64,000 nucleotides of DNA from Lyophyllum atratum. Its lineage: Eukaryota > Basidiomycota > Agaricomycetes > Agaricales > Lyophyllaceae. A program made the position numbers and the translations under genes. The stretch's first letter is position 1; each line of letters begins with the position of its first letter. The stretch is taken from NCBI GenBank assembly GCA_014905825.1, contig JACGCN010000006.1, positions 1,054,001 to 1,118,000 on the forward strand, written 5' to 3'. The notes beneath the pieces are model-generated. The model did not search any database and was not told the DNA's origin. It saw only the letters and a program-made list of their open reading frames with translations. Below are positions 45,479 to 56,006 of this stretch, piece by piece.

Positions 45479-45797
45479 TATGGTATAGGGAAAATTCGAA
45501 ATAACCTAATAAGCCATCAGCAAGTGCATGGGGTAGAAGGAGATACTCACCACCACAAAAAAAACCTAAACGTGACCTATAAAATTGGTAAGTACATGCA
45601 TAGCTCAGAAGACTACACTCACTGTAATAGAGAAAATGAATATAACCTATGAAAGACGTGAGTAGGTATATGGCATGCAAGGCCATACTCACCATGATAA
45701 CGAGCATGAAAAACATGAATATGACCTATGAAATCGGTGAGTACGTACATGGCGTGCATAGCTACACTCACCATGATAACCGGCATGAAGATAAAAC
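45479..45797 (-). repeat. Tandem array of mini-exon/intron units (minus strand)
   Basis: Read on the minus strand, five small exons of 26, 33, 24, 26 and 27 nt (45797-45772, 45725-45693, 45646-45623, 45576-45551, 45505-45479) alternate with introns of 46, 46, 46 and 45 nt. All four introns start GTGAGT and end ATAG or TTAG, and they are similar in sequence throughout (e.g. GTGAGTRTGGCCTTGCATGC). Exons start GTYATATTCAT or a variant and encode hydrophobic peptides such as VIFMFFMLVIM. This indicates expansion by duplicating a whole exon-intron unit. Candidate flanking exons lie at about 45800-45880 (MHGSWFGFDIAAWQ) and below 45430. Whether it is a functional gene is unknown. Confidence 0.6.
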
Positions 45798-46429
45798 CTG
45801 ATTGGTAAGGCTGATGCTGGCTCAGAGTTTCCTGCCAAGCAGCAATGTCGAAGCCAAACCAAGAACCATGCACCCATCCCCAACTCTCTGATCAGGGCAG
45901 GCCCTGGCTCTCTCTGAAGCCAGCGCACTGATATGCAAGGGAGCCCACAACCCAAAGGATACCCGAAATTCCAATACCAAGGCCACGCAACATGCATTCA
46001 ACTCAAAGAACTCGAGGAGCCACCTCGGTTCTCACCCAAAAACACTCTATGTCCATCTGGCGAGGAAGGACAAGAGTGTCAAGGGCAGAATCTTCCGCAA
46101 CATCGCAATGGATAGGAGGAGGGAAAAGGGCATCAAGGATCGAAGTTGAACATGCTCATCCTTTATACAGCCCGGAAAGTTCCGAGGCAAACACAGCCAA
46201 CGTGCGCGTTGCCATGTCAAAAGATGCCAAGCCCATCTATTCTTAGACACAAGCTTGGGCCCCGTCCCACGCGAGGAGATGTGAACAGTAGAATTCATAG
46301 CAAGACTGCAGTTGCTGGTTGCTCGAGAACATCAGGTTAGGACTCCAAGTGAACATGCAACATGAATTATAAAAGAAATGTATTGTTCACAACTATCTAA
46401 TACATTGATATTGACTGGTTAAAAGTAAT

Positions 46430-46980
46430 AATGAAAGGCCGTGCACGAATGCGTGGCTGGAGGCATGGGCGTCGCCACCTCGCATGTGGGTGGGTGACAT
46501 GGTGGCGGTGGTGGTTGCGGGCATGTGGTGTCGCGTGGCTAAGGCGACGTGGGGGTGGTGTTGGCTTGCGTGACGTGGCAGCGGGGAGCGGGCGGGCTCG
46601 CAGGGGTGTGCGGTCCGTCGGTGTTGTGTCGGGCGTCGGGCCCTTTGTCAGTGCGTCGCGGCCGCCGTCGCGGGTAGGGGCGTCGTCTGGTGTTCATCGT
46701 GTGCCGTGATGGCTTGAGGCGACGTGGGGGCGGCGTCGGCGGTCCCGAGCATCATGGCGTGACGGGCAGGCGTCGGGCGTGTTCTCGTGTCGCTCGTGCA
46801 CCGTTGGCTTGCGTGACGTGGCAGCGGGGAGCCGTCGGGCCCTTTGTCGGTGCGTCGCGGCCGCCGTCGCGGGTAGGGGCGTCGTCTGGTGTTCGTCGTG
46901 TGCCGTTCAACTCTCGATGGTGTTATTATTTTATTATAACTACCGACAACCCCGGTTCCCCGGCGTGCTGAACGTGCTCC
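46430..46980. repeat. GC-rich non-coding block with an internal direct repeat
   Basis: The composition shifts sharply to GC within an AT-rich island. A segment at about 46561-46707 recurs at about 46804-46907: it starts TTGGCTTGCGTGACGTGGCA in both, continues GCGTCGCGGCCGCCGTCGCG, and ends GTGTGCCGT. The second copy lacks about 43 bp. The motif GTGACGTGGCAGC is also present near 39905 in the hAT-like element, suggesting a shared repeat family. ORFs on both strands overlap it and are not credible. Confidence 0.65.
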
Positions 46981-47239
46981 GCTGTTCCTCAAGGACGAGG
47001 ACGGCATACAACGGTGTGTACCGACTAAATTTATTGATGTATTTTACTTAGCTCAATACATTATGTCTATGCTTTGTTCTCCTCCGCGAGTCTGAGTCTA
47101 CTGCGTAGTTTTGCACATGTCAAGAGTCTGGCTCGAGGAATTCCCACGCCACTACCACGTGAACAAAAAAAAGGTTGAACCACGCCGCTGCTCTTCCGTC
47201 GCGTCACAAGCAACGTGAACAGGCACATCTTGTGTGAAG

Positions 47240-48649
47240 ATGGTGAAAAACTCTTCAGGGAGGCGCAGAGTCTACGGGCGCGAAAAACGGCCCAGAAAGC
47301 CAGTGCCAGAAGTAAAGCCACTGTCTGAAGTGGTTCAAATGGCCTTTCAAAAGAGGCTGAATTTGATAGCGGTGTCGGGCATGTATGTCACATCTGAACT
47401 CTAATAGCCTTGCAACTCTGATTTGAAGTCTAGGCCCATTTTTAAGGCAGCGTCCGGATCTACACGATGTGCTTGCCCAACGCTTGAACAAGCAAAAACA
47501 GATTTAATCAAGATTACAACTGCTGCGTTTCTCAACCCTGGTACGATTACTTTGATGCTTGAGCTATCTTGTTTTCCAACATTTTGAATAGTCTACATTG
47601 GTTGTGATGTCAGTGGCCTGAAGTCACCAGGTCGCATCAATGATATTTTGGCGAAAAACCCAATGTTGGGAACCATTTCGGAGCCATGCACTGTAGTGGA
47701 CATGGCAGGAAATATACTGATATGGTACCTACCAGGCATCCTCTCTCCACGTCAGCATGTGAGTCCACAACTCATAAACATGTGCAATTATTGACTATAA
47801 ATAGAATGAGCTGTACACGGCAACAAGCCATTTGAAAGATATCTTGGAGGATGTTCCAAAATGCTCCAAATCAAAATGTGGATCCCGAAATAACCCGAAC
47901 GACTTTGTTCCTCACACTGGTCCTAATTCTCTTCCATGCGGATCGAGAGACTTTTCCCCTGGATGGTTTGCTCAAGGACATGGAGTAAGTTGATTAACCT
48001 CAGTTCCGATCAGATGAACAATTTCTATCATAGAATAACCCACACGCACACCTGGTGACTTCATTGTCCATTCGCGATAACATTGATCGAGGCATCGTGG
48101 AGTGGATGGAAGCAATTGCTGAGATTTCAAAGTTTTGCAACAGCATTCTTGCTGTGGCACACCCTGAACTTCATGATGCTGGCATGAAGGCTTTGGCTAG
48201 AATCTGGGAACGGAAGGATACAGCGCCGTATGCGGGGAAATGGGAGTCCGCTTTCACGGGGATAGCTGTGATCTCTAATCGGATCACCAGGGAGCATCGT
48301 GACCGAAACGCATCGTACACATGGTATGATTTATTGATCGCTTGTGGGGATTACCAGACAGCAAAGCTCAAGGTCCCAGAGCTGGGAGCAGAATTCACCT
48401 ATGGTCCTGGCACTGCAATTCTGCTATGCGGAAATCTCTTGTTACATGAGGTCGAGGAATGGGGAAGAGGAAATCGAGTATGCTATGCACACTTCATGCG
48501 GCATGCTGTGATCACGAGACTTGGCATTTCGGCGCCAGGATATTCCAATCGGAATGACAGATTCATCTCACCAGCAGTTCGCTCATTTGCCCAGGACATA
48601 GGATTGAAGCGAAATGAGAAGGCTGATGTTGATGATGGATTGGAGTAAT
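47240..48649 (+). CDS. TET/JBP-type 2-oxoglutarate/Fe(II) DNA dioxygenase
   Basis: Fungal TET/JBP enzymes oxidise 5-methylcytosine using 2-oxoglutarate, Fe(II) and O2. ATG 47240 begins MVKNSSGRRRVYGREKRPRK. Exons after introns at 47383-47433, about 47539-47592, 47760-47804 and 47985-48035 give YIGCDVSGLKSPGRINDIL, TISEPCTVVDMAGNILIWY and LPGILSPRQHNELYTATSHL. The catalytic core is NRITREHRDRNASYTWYDLL, with HRD as the HxD iron ligand, then GAEFTYGPGTAILLCGNLLL, HEVEEWG (distal His) and RVCYAHFMRHAV (2-oxoglutarate-binding Arg). It ends in a polar tail (DVDDGLE). All catalytic residues are present and the frame is intact, so it could be active. In mushrooms such genes are lineage-expanded and often transposon-linked. 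Confidence 0.8.
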
Positions 48650-48709
48650 TTTTAGATGGGCCATAGTTGCATTGTACCATCTCCTTTCAGGCACTGATAC
48701 AATTTCTCA

Positions 48710-50661
48710 ATGTCTTCGTCACTTCAACAAGAAAATACTGCAGTTTCTCTGCTTTTGAGTAGGTAGCTTGTTTCTCTATAACAAATATATTACAATCAGT
48801 GATTTTAGAAATTGAAAAACTACAAGAAGAACTGAGTCATCAGGAAAATCGCCGTCAAGCTGTTTTGAAAAAAGCTAATACAATCCTTGAAAACCGTAAA
48901 GCAAAGCGGGGAAATGGGAAGAAAGGTCAGTCACAATTTTACTTCCTATACCAACCAACTATCTCAGTGTCTGAGCAGTAGATGAAGAGGTTGCCCGAGC
49001 AGAAGCAAAGGCAGCCGAAATGGTAAAGCGTGGTATCCAGAAAGATATTGATGCTGTTCAAAGGAATCTTGAGAGGATTTCAATGGCCGAAGACTACAGG
49101 GAGGCAAGAAATGCTATGGGTGAGGAGCATCAGAAAGCCAAAAAAGCTTGGGCCCAGCGTGCTTTGGCACAACAGGAGTCTGCGATGGCAGAGATATTCG
49201 CAAACAGGCAGCGCCACACCGATAATGTGCCAGTGACAATAGATGGGAACATTGATCAAGGCCATGATTCAGAGCCATCCAGCCCTTTGTCTCCTGCTCC
49301 TTCAAGTGACGCAATGGATATGATGAATGTTGACCTTGCTACTGCGGAGGTAGAAGGTGAAAAAGACCAGATGAGATTGATCACTGAGGAGGACAAATCA
49401 CAGTGTACGCTACCTTTACTATGATCTACTGACGGAGCTAATCATGCGTAGTAATCACCACAGTCCGTCTTAGTGATCTTGAGCTTCAACCCTCCAAGCC
49501 TATAACTGCGCCACATGAAAATACCAGGGAAGAAAACTTGGTCAACAAAGGTAATTGCTCATTGCTATAAATTTTTTCCGATCTGATCTTTGAAACTCTG
49601 CTTAGATTCTGACGGTAATATGCCAAATTTGAAACGGAAGGCTAGGGAAAGCTTGTCAGAACATCCAATTGATTCATGAGATGATGTGGGCACTTCCAAA
49701 AAGGAGAAAACTCACAGAAAAGGTGCAAGTAAGGAAAACAACTATCATTTTAGATGTTAGGAGCTGATATCAGCTGCTAGAAATCAGCACATCCTTTGTC
49801 GATGGCATGGGCTCTGAAAAAGAGAAAGCTGCAGAAAAAGGCACAGGTAAGTCATATGTGTATTTTGATCTGAGCAAGATCTGAGATATCGTCTTCTGAT
49901 ATCAGGCCTAGACACTTCTATACGTGAAACACTAGAGGACCTTAATCGGAAATCTGAAAGAGGTGAGTATTGCGGGTAAAGGAGAACATATTTCTAAATA
50001 CTTGTCCAGAAAAAGGCTTTCAGGAATTGGAAAATTGGCTTCCGGGTCAAGCTCTAAATGACCAGTTCAAGAACAAAATTCGGACTGAACATGATTTTCT
50101 CCCGGAGGCCGCCACCACTTCATGTGACCTTGCACTTGAGGTCCTGACAACAAGTCGTCAGAACATCTTTTGCATTTACCATACTCACAAGGACAAGGCT
50201 ACAAAACGGTGGAACGGAATGCCTGATGGCCGGAATTCAATTGAAGGGGTGATATCACAGCGCTCGGCCAATCAAAAAAAAGGGATAAGGGTAAGGAACA
50301 GGATAAACACGATACTGAAGAAAAGTGCCTCAGCTGTGGATGCCGTGAAGATGATGCTCTGTTGGGCTTCATTATTTGGAAGACTTGGACGGTGTCTGAG
50401 ATCATTGGACGCACCATGGTCACCGAGGGTTTCAGCAAGGAGGAGATTTTGACTCCCCGGGACCATCTTTTCATTATTCAAGCTTTGCGCGACAAGTTTG
50501 GGCTCAATTTGAAGGATTTTTATCGGGGCAGTGTCAGGGCAGATGAGGCGAAATTCTCCAAGAAATTGATCAGGAAGACGGTGGAGTTTTTGGTGGAGAA
50601 GTACAATCAGTTGGATGAGGGAAAAGGATTAGAGGACGTAACTGTTGCATGGAATGCCTAA
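48710..50661 (+). CDS. Hypothetical coiled-coil / lysine-rich protein, island gene E
   Basis: Not recognised. ATG 48710 gives MSSSLQQENTAVSLLL, then after an intron EIEKLQEELSHQENRRQAVL and DEEVARAEAKAAEMVKRGIQ, a long coiled coil with an Asp/Ser/Pro-rich segment (HDSEPSSPLSPAPSSDAMDM). A lysine-rich stretch leads to SEHPIDS and an in-frame TGA at 49677. Similar lysine-rich coding continues after it (DDVGTSKKEKTHRKGA), then GSEKEKAAEKGTG, FQELENWLPGQALNDQFKNK, a CLSCGCRE motif and FKDFY-like helices near the end (FSKKLIRKTVEFLVEKYNQL). An A8 run (50274-50281) breaks the frame. Either one gene with a premature stop, or two genes (48710-49679 and about 49808-50661). It lies 60 bp downstream of the dioxygenase gene on the same strand. 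Confidence 0.45.
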
Positions 50662-50717
50662 AATTAATGACTGTGAGGGTTCAATTCTTGCTCGATGATT
50701 TTTATTTAGTCACTTAA

Positions 50718-50737
50718 GACGTCTCAAATGAGACGTT
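50718..50737. other. perfect hairpin in 3' flank of gene E
   Basis: GACGTCTCA, a two-base AA loop, then TGAGACGTT gives an almost perfect 9-bp stem, about 57 bp after the stop. It may affect 3' end formation or be a relic of a small inverted repeat. Confidence 0.4.
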
Positions 50738-52139
50738 CAGAAGTTAGTGAAAATCAACTATCGAGAGGTTTCGAGGACAGTTGAATTGAACTGTTACACT
50801 GCATCAACACAACCTGCTGCACTATTCTAATCTGCCGGCTGTACGAGGAGCAAGCAGCGGGCTGTGTTTGTTTGTAACGGTATTGGTCCAGCAGGTATAC
50901 ACAGAAAACAATAGGATTGGTTGACGAACAAGTCCCCAGGGATCCTGGTCTTGACTTTCCTAAGTTTCCTTTGCTACATGAGACGACTAGCTGTCCCTGA
51001 GAATACTTATGTGATGGCGGTATTCGTATACTCTATATTCTCGTGCAGTCACTTCTTGGTACTTACTATCACAGAGGGGGTGTTTCTAAATTTTTTTGAT
51101 GTCGTCTCTAGAACGTGATCCACTCCAGATCTTGACATGATCCCAGCACATGAACCATTTGTTAAGACTTACTGAATAAGATTATCAAAAAAAAAACGCT
51201 CTCTTGGAAGTTGTTGAGACATTATTCACAGTTTTCCAAAAAACAACCACGATGCATCATGAAACCCCGCCCAGCAAAACTGGTGGTGGTGCCATCAATC
51301 CACTGCTTGTCGAAGGAGCGGAGTCAGAAAGAAGCTGTACCACAATGTCACGCACCAGCGGTCGAAAATCAAGATCTCGAGCATTTAACATCTTGTGCTT
51401 CGTCTCCAGGCAATCGCAGTGGTTCATTGGGTCTTGGAGATAGTAGGGTAGGCCCTTGGAAGACTCGGCGACTCCGATGTCCGTTTTGCGCTCTCAATCT
51501 TCTTGATTTCCGATTTCTGATTTTCATGTACACAAATCTTTTCAACTGTAGAAACAGCAACGATCGCAATTTTTAGCAATATTAGTTGGCATTTTGTAGG
51601 GTGTATCTATTAGAAGGTCCCTTCCAACACGTATAGCCATGTGCGGTCTGTGGAATGTGTAAGAGCCTTATCAGTCGTGAAATTTGAAATTTATAAATGC
51701 GATACACTTGTAAACACCACCTCTGTGATAGTGGACAGGCTTCCTTTCATTACCTTTTGCATACTGACCGAACCCGTTCTTGACTTTCCGCCCAGAACTT
51801 TAATTCTTAATCCGGAATGCCAGAATTGCCGCAACACGTAAGCTGTCAGATCTCAGATTCTGGGCGCGGCTTGGATCTAATTGGGAGCGCGCCGCTCCTA
51901 GCAGGTCACATCTCCGTCCCTCCCTGCTTCACACATCTATCTCCCGCTTGGATACCCCGCCCTTCTTTTTTTTATTTGTATAGATCATATTTATGTCCTT
52001 CTCATGCTTCAAGCTTGATACCTCTGTGGTATCAGCCCTCCACTCTGTTGGGAGCTCATTACCAACTGTATATATGCCGTGAAGCCTAGATCCCTCATAC
52101 AACAACTTCCGTGCAGCAGGCTCCGCACCGCAGCAAGTC
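50738..52139. other. region without an assignable gene
   Basis: About 1.4 kb of mixed sequence. Two overlapping ORFs of 79 and 121 codons at about 51204-51576 are the longest; neither resembles a known protein. Part of this may be the upstream flank of the MULE element. Confidence 0.35.
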
Positions 52140-52931
52140 AGATATGGCGATTTCATTTCTGACTCGAATTCCACGAAATACAGTGCTTCCTGGCCCTCTT
52201 GGCACGACTTCGAACTGTTCCTGGCAACTGAGCAATCACAGAAGATAATCGAGCTTCGGATGGTCGAGAACACATCCAGTGCTGAGCGATATCAATGGAA
52301 GACCAGGTACGTATGCTCAAGAAGTGGGACGGGCGGCAACAAGAATTACGCGAAAAAGAACCCTGCGTGGAGCCGAAAGATACCCTCAAAACGGACTGAC
52401 TGCCCGTGCTCGCTGACAGTCAAGACGTATCATAACACCAAGACCGTGCTAGGACACTACCGTTGCAAACACAACCATGACCTTGGGAGCAAGAACCTAT
52501 GTTATACCCAGATATCGCACGAAACATGAGAATGGATTGCCGGCAGGTTACGGATGAGGGTCAATAGCAACTATATTGTGCATCTGGCCTATATTTCCCG
52601 TTCAGGGTGGTCATACTGACATGTTCAAAGCTCAAACTTCTTCATGGCGAGACCACTATCACCCCGGAATATACTGCACAACCTCCAACTCGTAATGAAT
52701 ATATTGTACTGGCTGATATTTGCCATATTGGAAAGGCTATTGAGGCAGAAGACATCCACCTGCATCCTGATGATGGCCAATCAATGCTCAAATGGGTCGA
52801 GAAGCTTCGAGCTGATGGCAGCCTTCTCGGATTCAAATCGCTCGCGTGCCCGGTCCCTTCTGGTTCTGATCTTCTACCGAATATGTTCTGCTTACTGATT
52901 CAAACACCGTGGCAACGAGCCATGTTTGAAG
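52140..52931 (+). pseudogene. MULE transposase, N-terminal part (interrupted)
   Basis: Mutator-like element transposase. An N-terminal segment (SWPSWHDFELFLATEQSQKI) leads to a WRKY/GCM1-type zinc cluster (CPCSLTVKTY...YRCKHNHDLG). Then comes the region before the catalytic domain (ADICHIGKAIEAEDIHLHPD, MLKWVEKLRADGSLLGFK, MFCLLIQTPWQRAMFE). The next family block would contain the first catalytic Asp, but the sequence passes directly into the CAACCG element. An in-frame TGA at about 52527 stands where an Arg codon CGA is expected (ISHET|EWIAG), and a further frame break lies near 52590-52610. This is a dead copy. Confidence 0.7.
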
Positions 52932-53973
52932 TCGTGTTGGGTCCGGTCTTTTGACCGTTTTTTAAGCAACCGCAACCGCAACCGGTTGCTACATATTCCC
53001 AAATGTAGCAACCGCGACTGCGACCGGTTGCAACCGGTTGCAACCGAGTTGCAACCGATTTAGACGAATTAGGATGAATTAATGTGTATTTACATGTAAA
53101 TTGCTTATTTATTGTGCATTTTCAACTAGAAGCACTAGCATTAATGTCTAACCATTGCTACAGACGTTTTTGCATATATCTCACGATGATTTTCATTCTT
53201 GGATCTCCCAAAACTGCCAAGAATTGACAGAGATACGACTAAAATAGTGAATGGATGTCATTTTAGAGCATGCTGACACTATTTTGATCATAACTGCTTC
53301 AATTCTCAACCATTTTTGATGATCCAGGGGTCAATTTCACGCGTTTTTAAAGGGCTATCCGCTGATTCGGACCTCTGGGCCGCGACCGGTTGCTAGCAGT
53401 CTTTGTGCGTATTTCAAATCCCAGCAACTGCAACCTGAAGTTGTAGCAACCGCGGTTGCAGTCCGGTCTTTTTGCGGTCTTTTGCGGTCGCTGCAACACG
53501 ACCTCCTAACACTAGCAAAGACTGCAGTTCAGTTGCGCTTTTTGCAGTTGTGCAACCAGTTGCAACCGATTGTGGCTGTGCACTATATGCACCATATATT
53601 AACGTGGTTTCCCGTCATTTTGAGCCTTGGAACATCTAAATCTGACCAGAATTGGTGGAGTTATAGCCACTATAGTATTTGCTGATGCTCAAACTGATAA
53701 CAACATTAAAACCTCAGTAACTCTGTCAATTCTTATCTGATTTCGATGAACCAGAACTCGTTTTGAAGCCCCAAAGTATCCGGATCTGCCGGAACAGTAA
53801 CCGGGCCGGCATGCGGTTGCAACCGGTTGCACAACCGGTCACAACTGCAAAAGACCGGTTTTTACCAGTTCAGTTGCAGTTGTAGCTGTTTCGTTGATCT
53901 CAGCAACTGGTTGCAGTTCAGTCTTTCCAGATTTGGGCCAAAAGACCGAACCGAACCGGACTTTCAAACACTA
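52932..53973. mobile_element. CAACCG-repeat hAT-like element, copy 2, inserted in the MULE gene
   Basis: The right end, read inward, is TAGTGTTTGAAAGTCCGGTT, and the left end is a degenerate TCGTGTTGGGTCCGGTCTTT. Both continue into GGTCTTTTGRCC and CAACCG/CGGTTG repeats (52970-53060, 53385-53500, 53800-53950). The AT-rich centre has no transposase. Ends and subterminal repeats match the element at 39343-40544, so they belong to one family, although the centres differ. No clear target-site duplication is visible. Confidence 0.6.
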
Positions 53974-53999
53974 CTTCTCCATGTCTTGATTTTCCTTAT

Positions 54000-54895
54000 C
54001 GTCCCTTACTACGCTCTCAGGGAATGACGTCAAGCTCTTGGTTTTGAAGGTGATGACCTCAAAAACAAAGAGCGAGCTGAGGCTCTACGGCGTGCCGGGC
54101 TCATTCCAGCTGATCATGTTGTGGTGAGTCAACTCCTCATCAATGTAAATCTCATTTTAAAGGTCTTCTCAGAAGCAGGACGACAGTGATATGCCTGAGG
54201 TATATCTCGTTCGGTCGGCATCACAGCCCGATCATTTTTACACTATTGACCTTGATGCTTACACCTGCACCTGCCCTTGGTACTCACTCATTGACTTCTG
54301 CAAGCACATTGCGGCTGTGCAACAACACTACCCAGAGACAAGCATTGACCGGCCTCGCAAACCTTCGGTGCCCAATGACACTGAAGTGATCCTCGCCCCT
54401 CTCCATCAGAAACGACCCTGCTCCTCCATCAGTAACAACAGTCAACAGCTCGATCATGACCCTCACGACATCTCATCATTTGCGATGAAGCTTGAGCGGC
54501 TGGCCGACAAGCTTTGTCTCCATGCTACCCTGCTCAAATCCAACACTATGGCGCACATCTATGCCCTCGAAGACAACATCAATACAGCATTGGCCCAGGT
54601 ATTGCCCCATGCAACGGTCCTGCCCCGACATCAGCAGCTTCCTCCAAACAAGAAGAATGAATGGGCGGAAACGAAACAAAGAATGGTCCGTCCCTTGCCC
54701 AAGAAAAAAGCTCGAAGCAAGCCGGCTGGAGATGCAGCGTATGGCGGGGGCGAACGGAGTGGAAAGAAGGTAAAGCTTTTACTTGCCACCCAGCCTGTTG
54801 CACCGGCCCCGACTGTGAAGGTGTTACCCGCTACCCAGCCTGTCGCACTGGCCCCAACTGTCACTTACTTTCAGCCTGGGCAGTATTATCAATGA
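54000..54895 (+). pseudogene. MULE transposase, C-terminal part with SWIM zinc finger
   Basis: Continues the MULE gene beyond the inserted element. AEALRRAGLIPADHVV is followed, after an intron near 54124-54178, by MPEVYLVRSASQPDHFYTID and the SWIM finger YTCTCPWYSLIDFCKHIAAV (C-x-C...C-x-H). A coiled segment and a basic tail (RPLPKKKARSKPAGDA) follow, with a duplicated motif (KLLLATQPVAPAPTVKVLPA), ending QPGQYYQ. The DDE catalytic core is missing between the two halves, so the element has lost, not merely split, its centre. Confidence 0.68.
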
Positions 54896-55023
54896 CATGT
54901 CTTACTATCTCTCATGTATGCATCATTTTGTAATGTATGTAATGTATTCATTGTTTTGTAAAGAATTGTACAATTTCTATGATCGAAAACTATTAAAGAC
55001 AGTGATAACAACAGAGAAAGGGG

Positions 55024-55406
55024 TGTCGCAAGGGATGTCAGGAGATGGTTTTTGGATGTTATCTTTTCTTTTATCTTATCTACTTTTGTTATCTAATCAT
55101 ACATCTTATTTGCCTCATGGACAATGCACCGTTACCATGCACGACTGTGCATTGAATATAGCTGACTCAGACTTATGTATATGACATCATGCACAGCGCC
55201 TCATGGCTAAAGCATGGATAGTAGTTAGCAGGTATATAAACTCTAATATTATGCCTAGAGTCCTCATTTGGGTTCTCTTAGGATTTCCACTATAACCTAG
55301 TGTGCAACCTTAAGACTATACGAATAACCTTGCTTCTCTTCTCTTCTAGTAGAGTGATTCTTGTGGGAGCCCGCTTGCAGCCTTTGGTTGTAGTGTTGCC
55401 CTAACA
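55024..55406 (+). mobile_element. solo LTR candidate
   Basis: Starts TGTCGCAAGGGATGTC after a purine tract (AGAGAAAGGGG) and ends GTTGCCCTAACA, i.e. TG...CA ends. A TATA-like box (GTATATAAACTC) near 55232 sits at a typical U3/R position. Flanks AGGGG and AGGGA could be a 5-bp target-site duplication with one mismatch. No coding sequence is inside. Confidence 0.5.
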
Positions 55407-56006
55407 AGGGAGGGATGTCGCATGGGATACAAATAGGATGTCTAAGAGGATACAGTGGAGAAAAGAATGTATGTGCCGAATGTATATGCTGGGCGACAGG
55501 AACGTCACGGCCATCCAACCTCACCAGTCTGAGTGTGCTGCTGTGCCGGTGTGGAACCTGCTTCTGTGTCCGAATGGGTTCCGAGTGGGTCGTCCGACTA
55601 ACGAGTGATCCCGGCGGGCTGGAAGAGAGAGATGAAGGTGAATTGACCTTAGTAAGACGGTCCACAGACTTAGATTCTCCCGTAGAATCAAGGCCTATTC
55701 GCTAGGGAAAGGCCGCAAGCTAATAGTCCTTCCTACTCGGGAAAGGCCGCGAGCGAGGTTCTAAGGGAGAGGGAGGAAGTCTGTTGATCCTCTCTATAGT
55801 CTTGTGAAAGCTGAATGCAACACCCGGAGGCCTACTGGCTCGAGAGTCTTACTCAAGCAGAGGCTGATGGTGAAAAAGTGATAATGCACAAATAGCGGTA
55901 CTCTACGTGGTATTGCTACTGTGATGTGATTTGTGACATAACATAACGGAATCCTAATGCAGAAGTTGCTAGGTAAAATAATAGAGTGTCCCCCTCACTG
56001 GTCCTC
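55407..56006 (-). mobile_element. 3' non-coding end, possibly LTR, of the minus-strand chromovirus
   Basis: About 600 bp lie between the solo LTR and the end of the extra ORF. The plus strand at 55416 begins TGTCGCATGGGATAC, which read on the minus strand would end ...CGACA, a possible LTR terminus. On the minus strand just after the ORF there is a purine tract (GTGAGGGGGA). Two copies of GGGAAAGGCCGCRAGC occur near 55700 and 55740. The other LTR lies outside the window, so boundaries cannot be fixed. Confidence 0.35.

Noticed and set aside
46431..47007. Overlapping ORFs on both strands in the GC-rich block
   Set aside because: High GC removes stop codons in all frames; the products are Arg/Gly/Val-rich and duplicated with the DNA repeat.
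55690..55830. Possible tRNA or structured RNA around GGGAAAGGCCGC repeats
   Set aside because: No cloverleaf with the invariant T-loop GTTCRANYC and D-loop positions could be formed by eye; it is more likely retroelement non-coding sequence.
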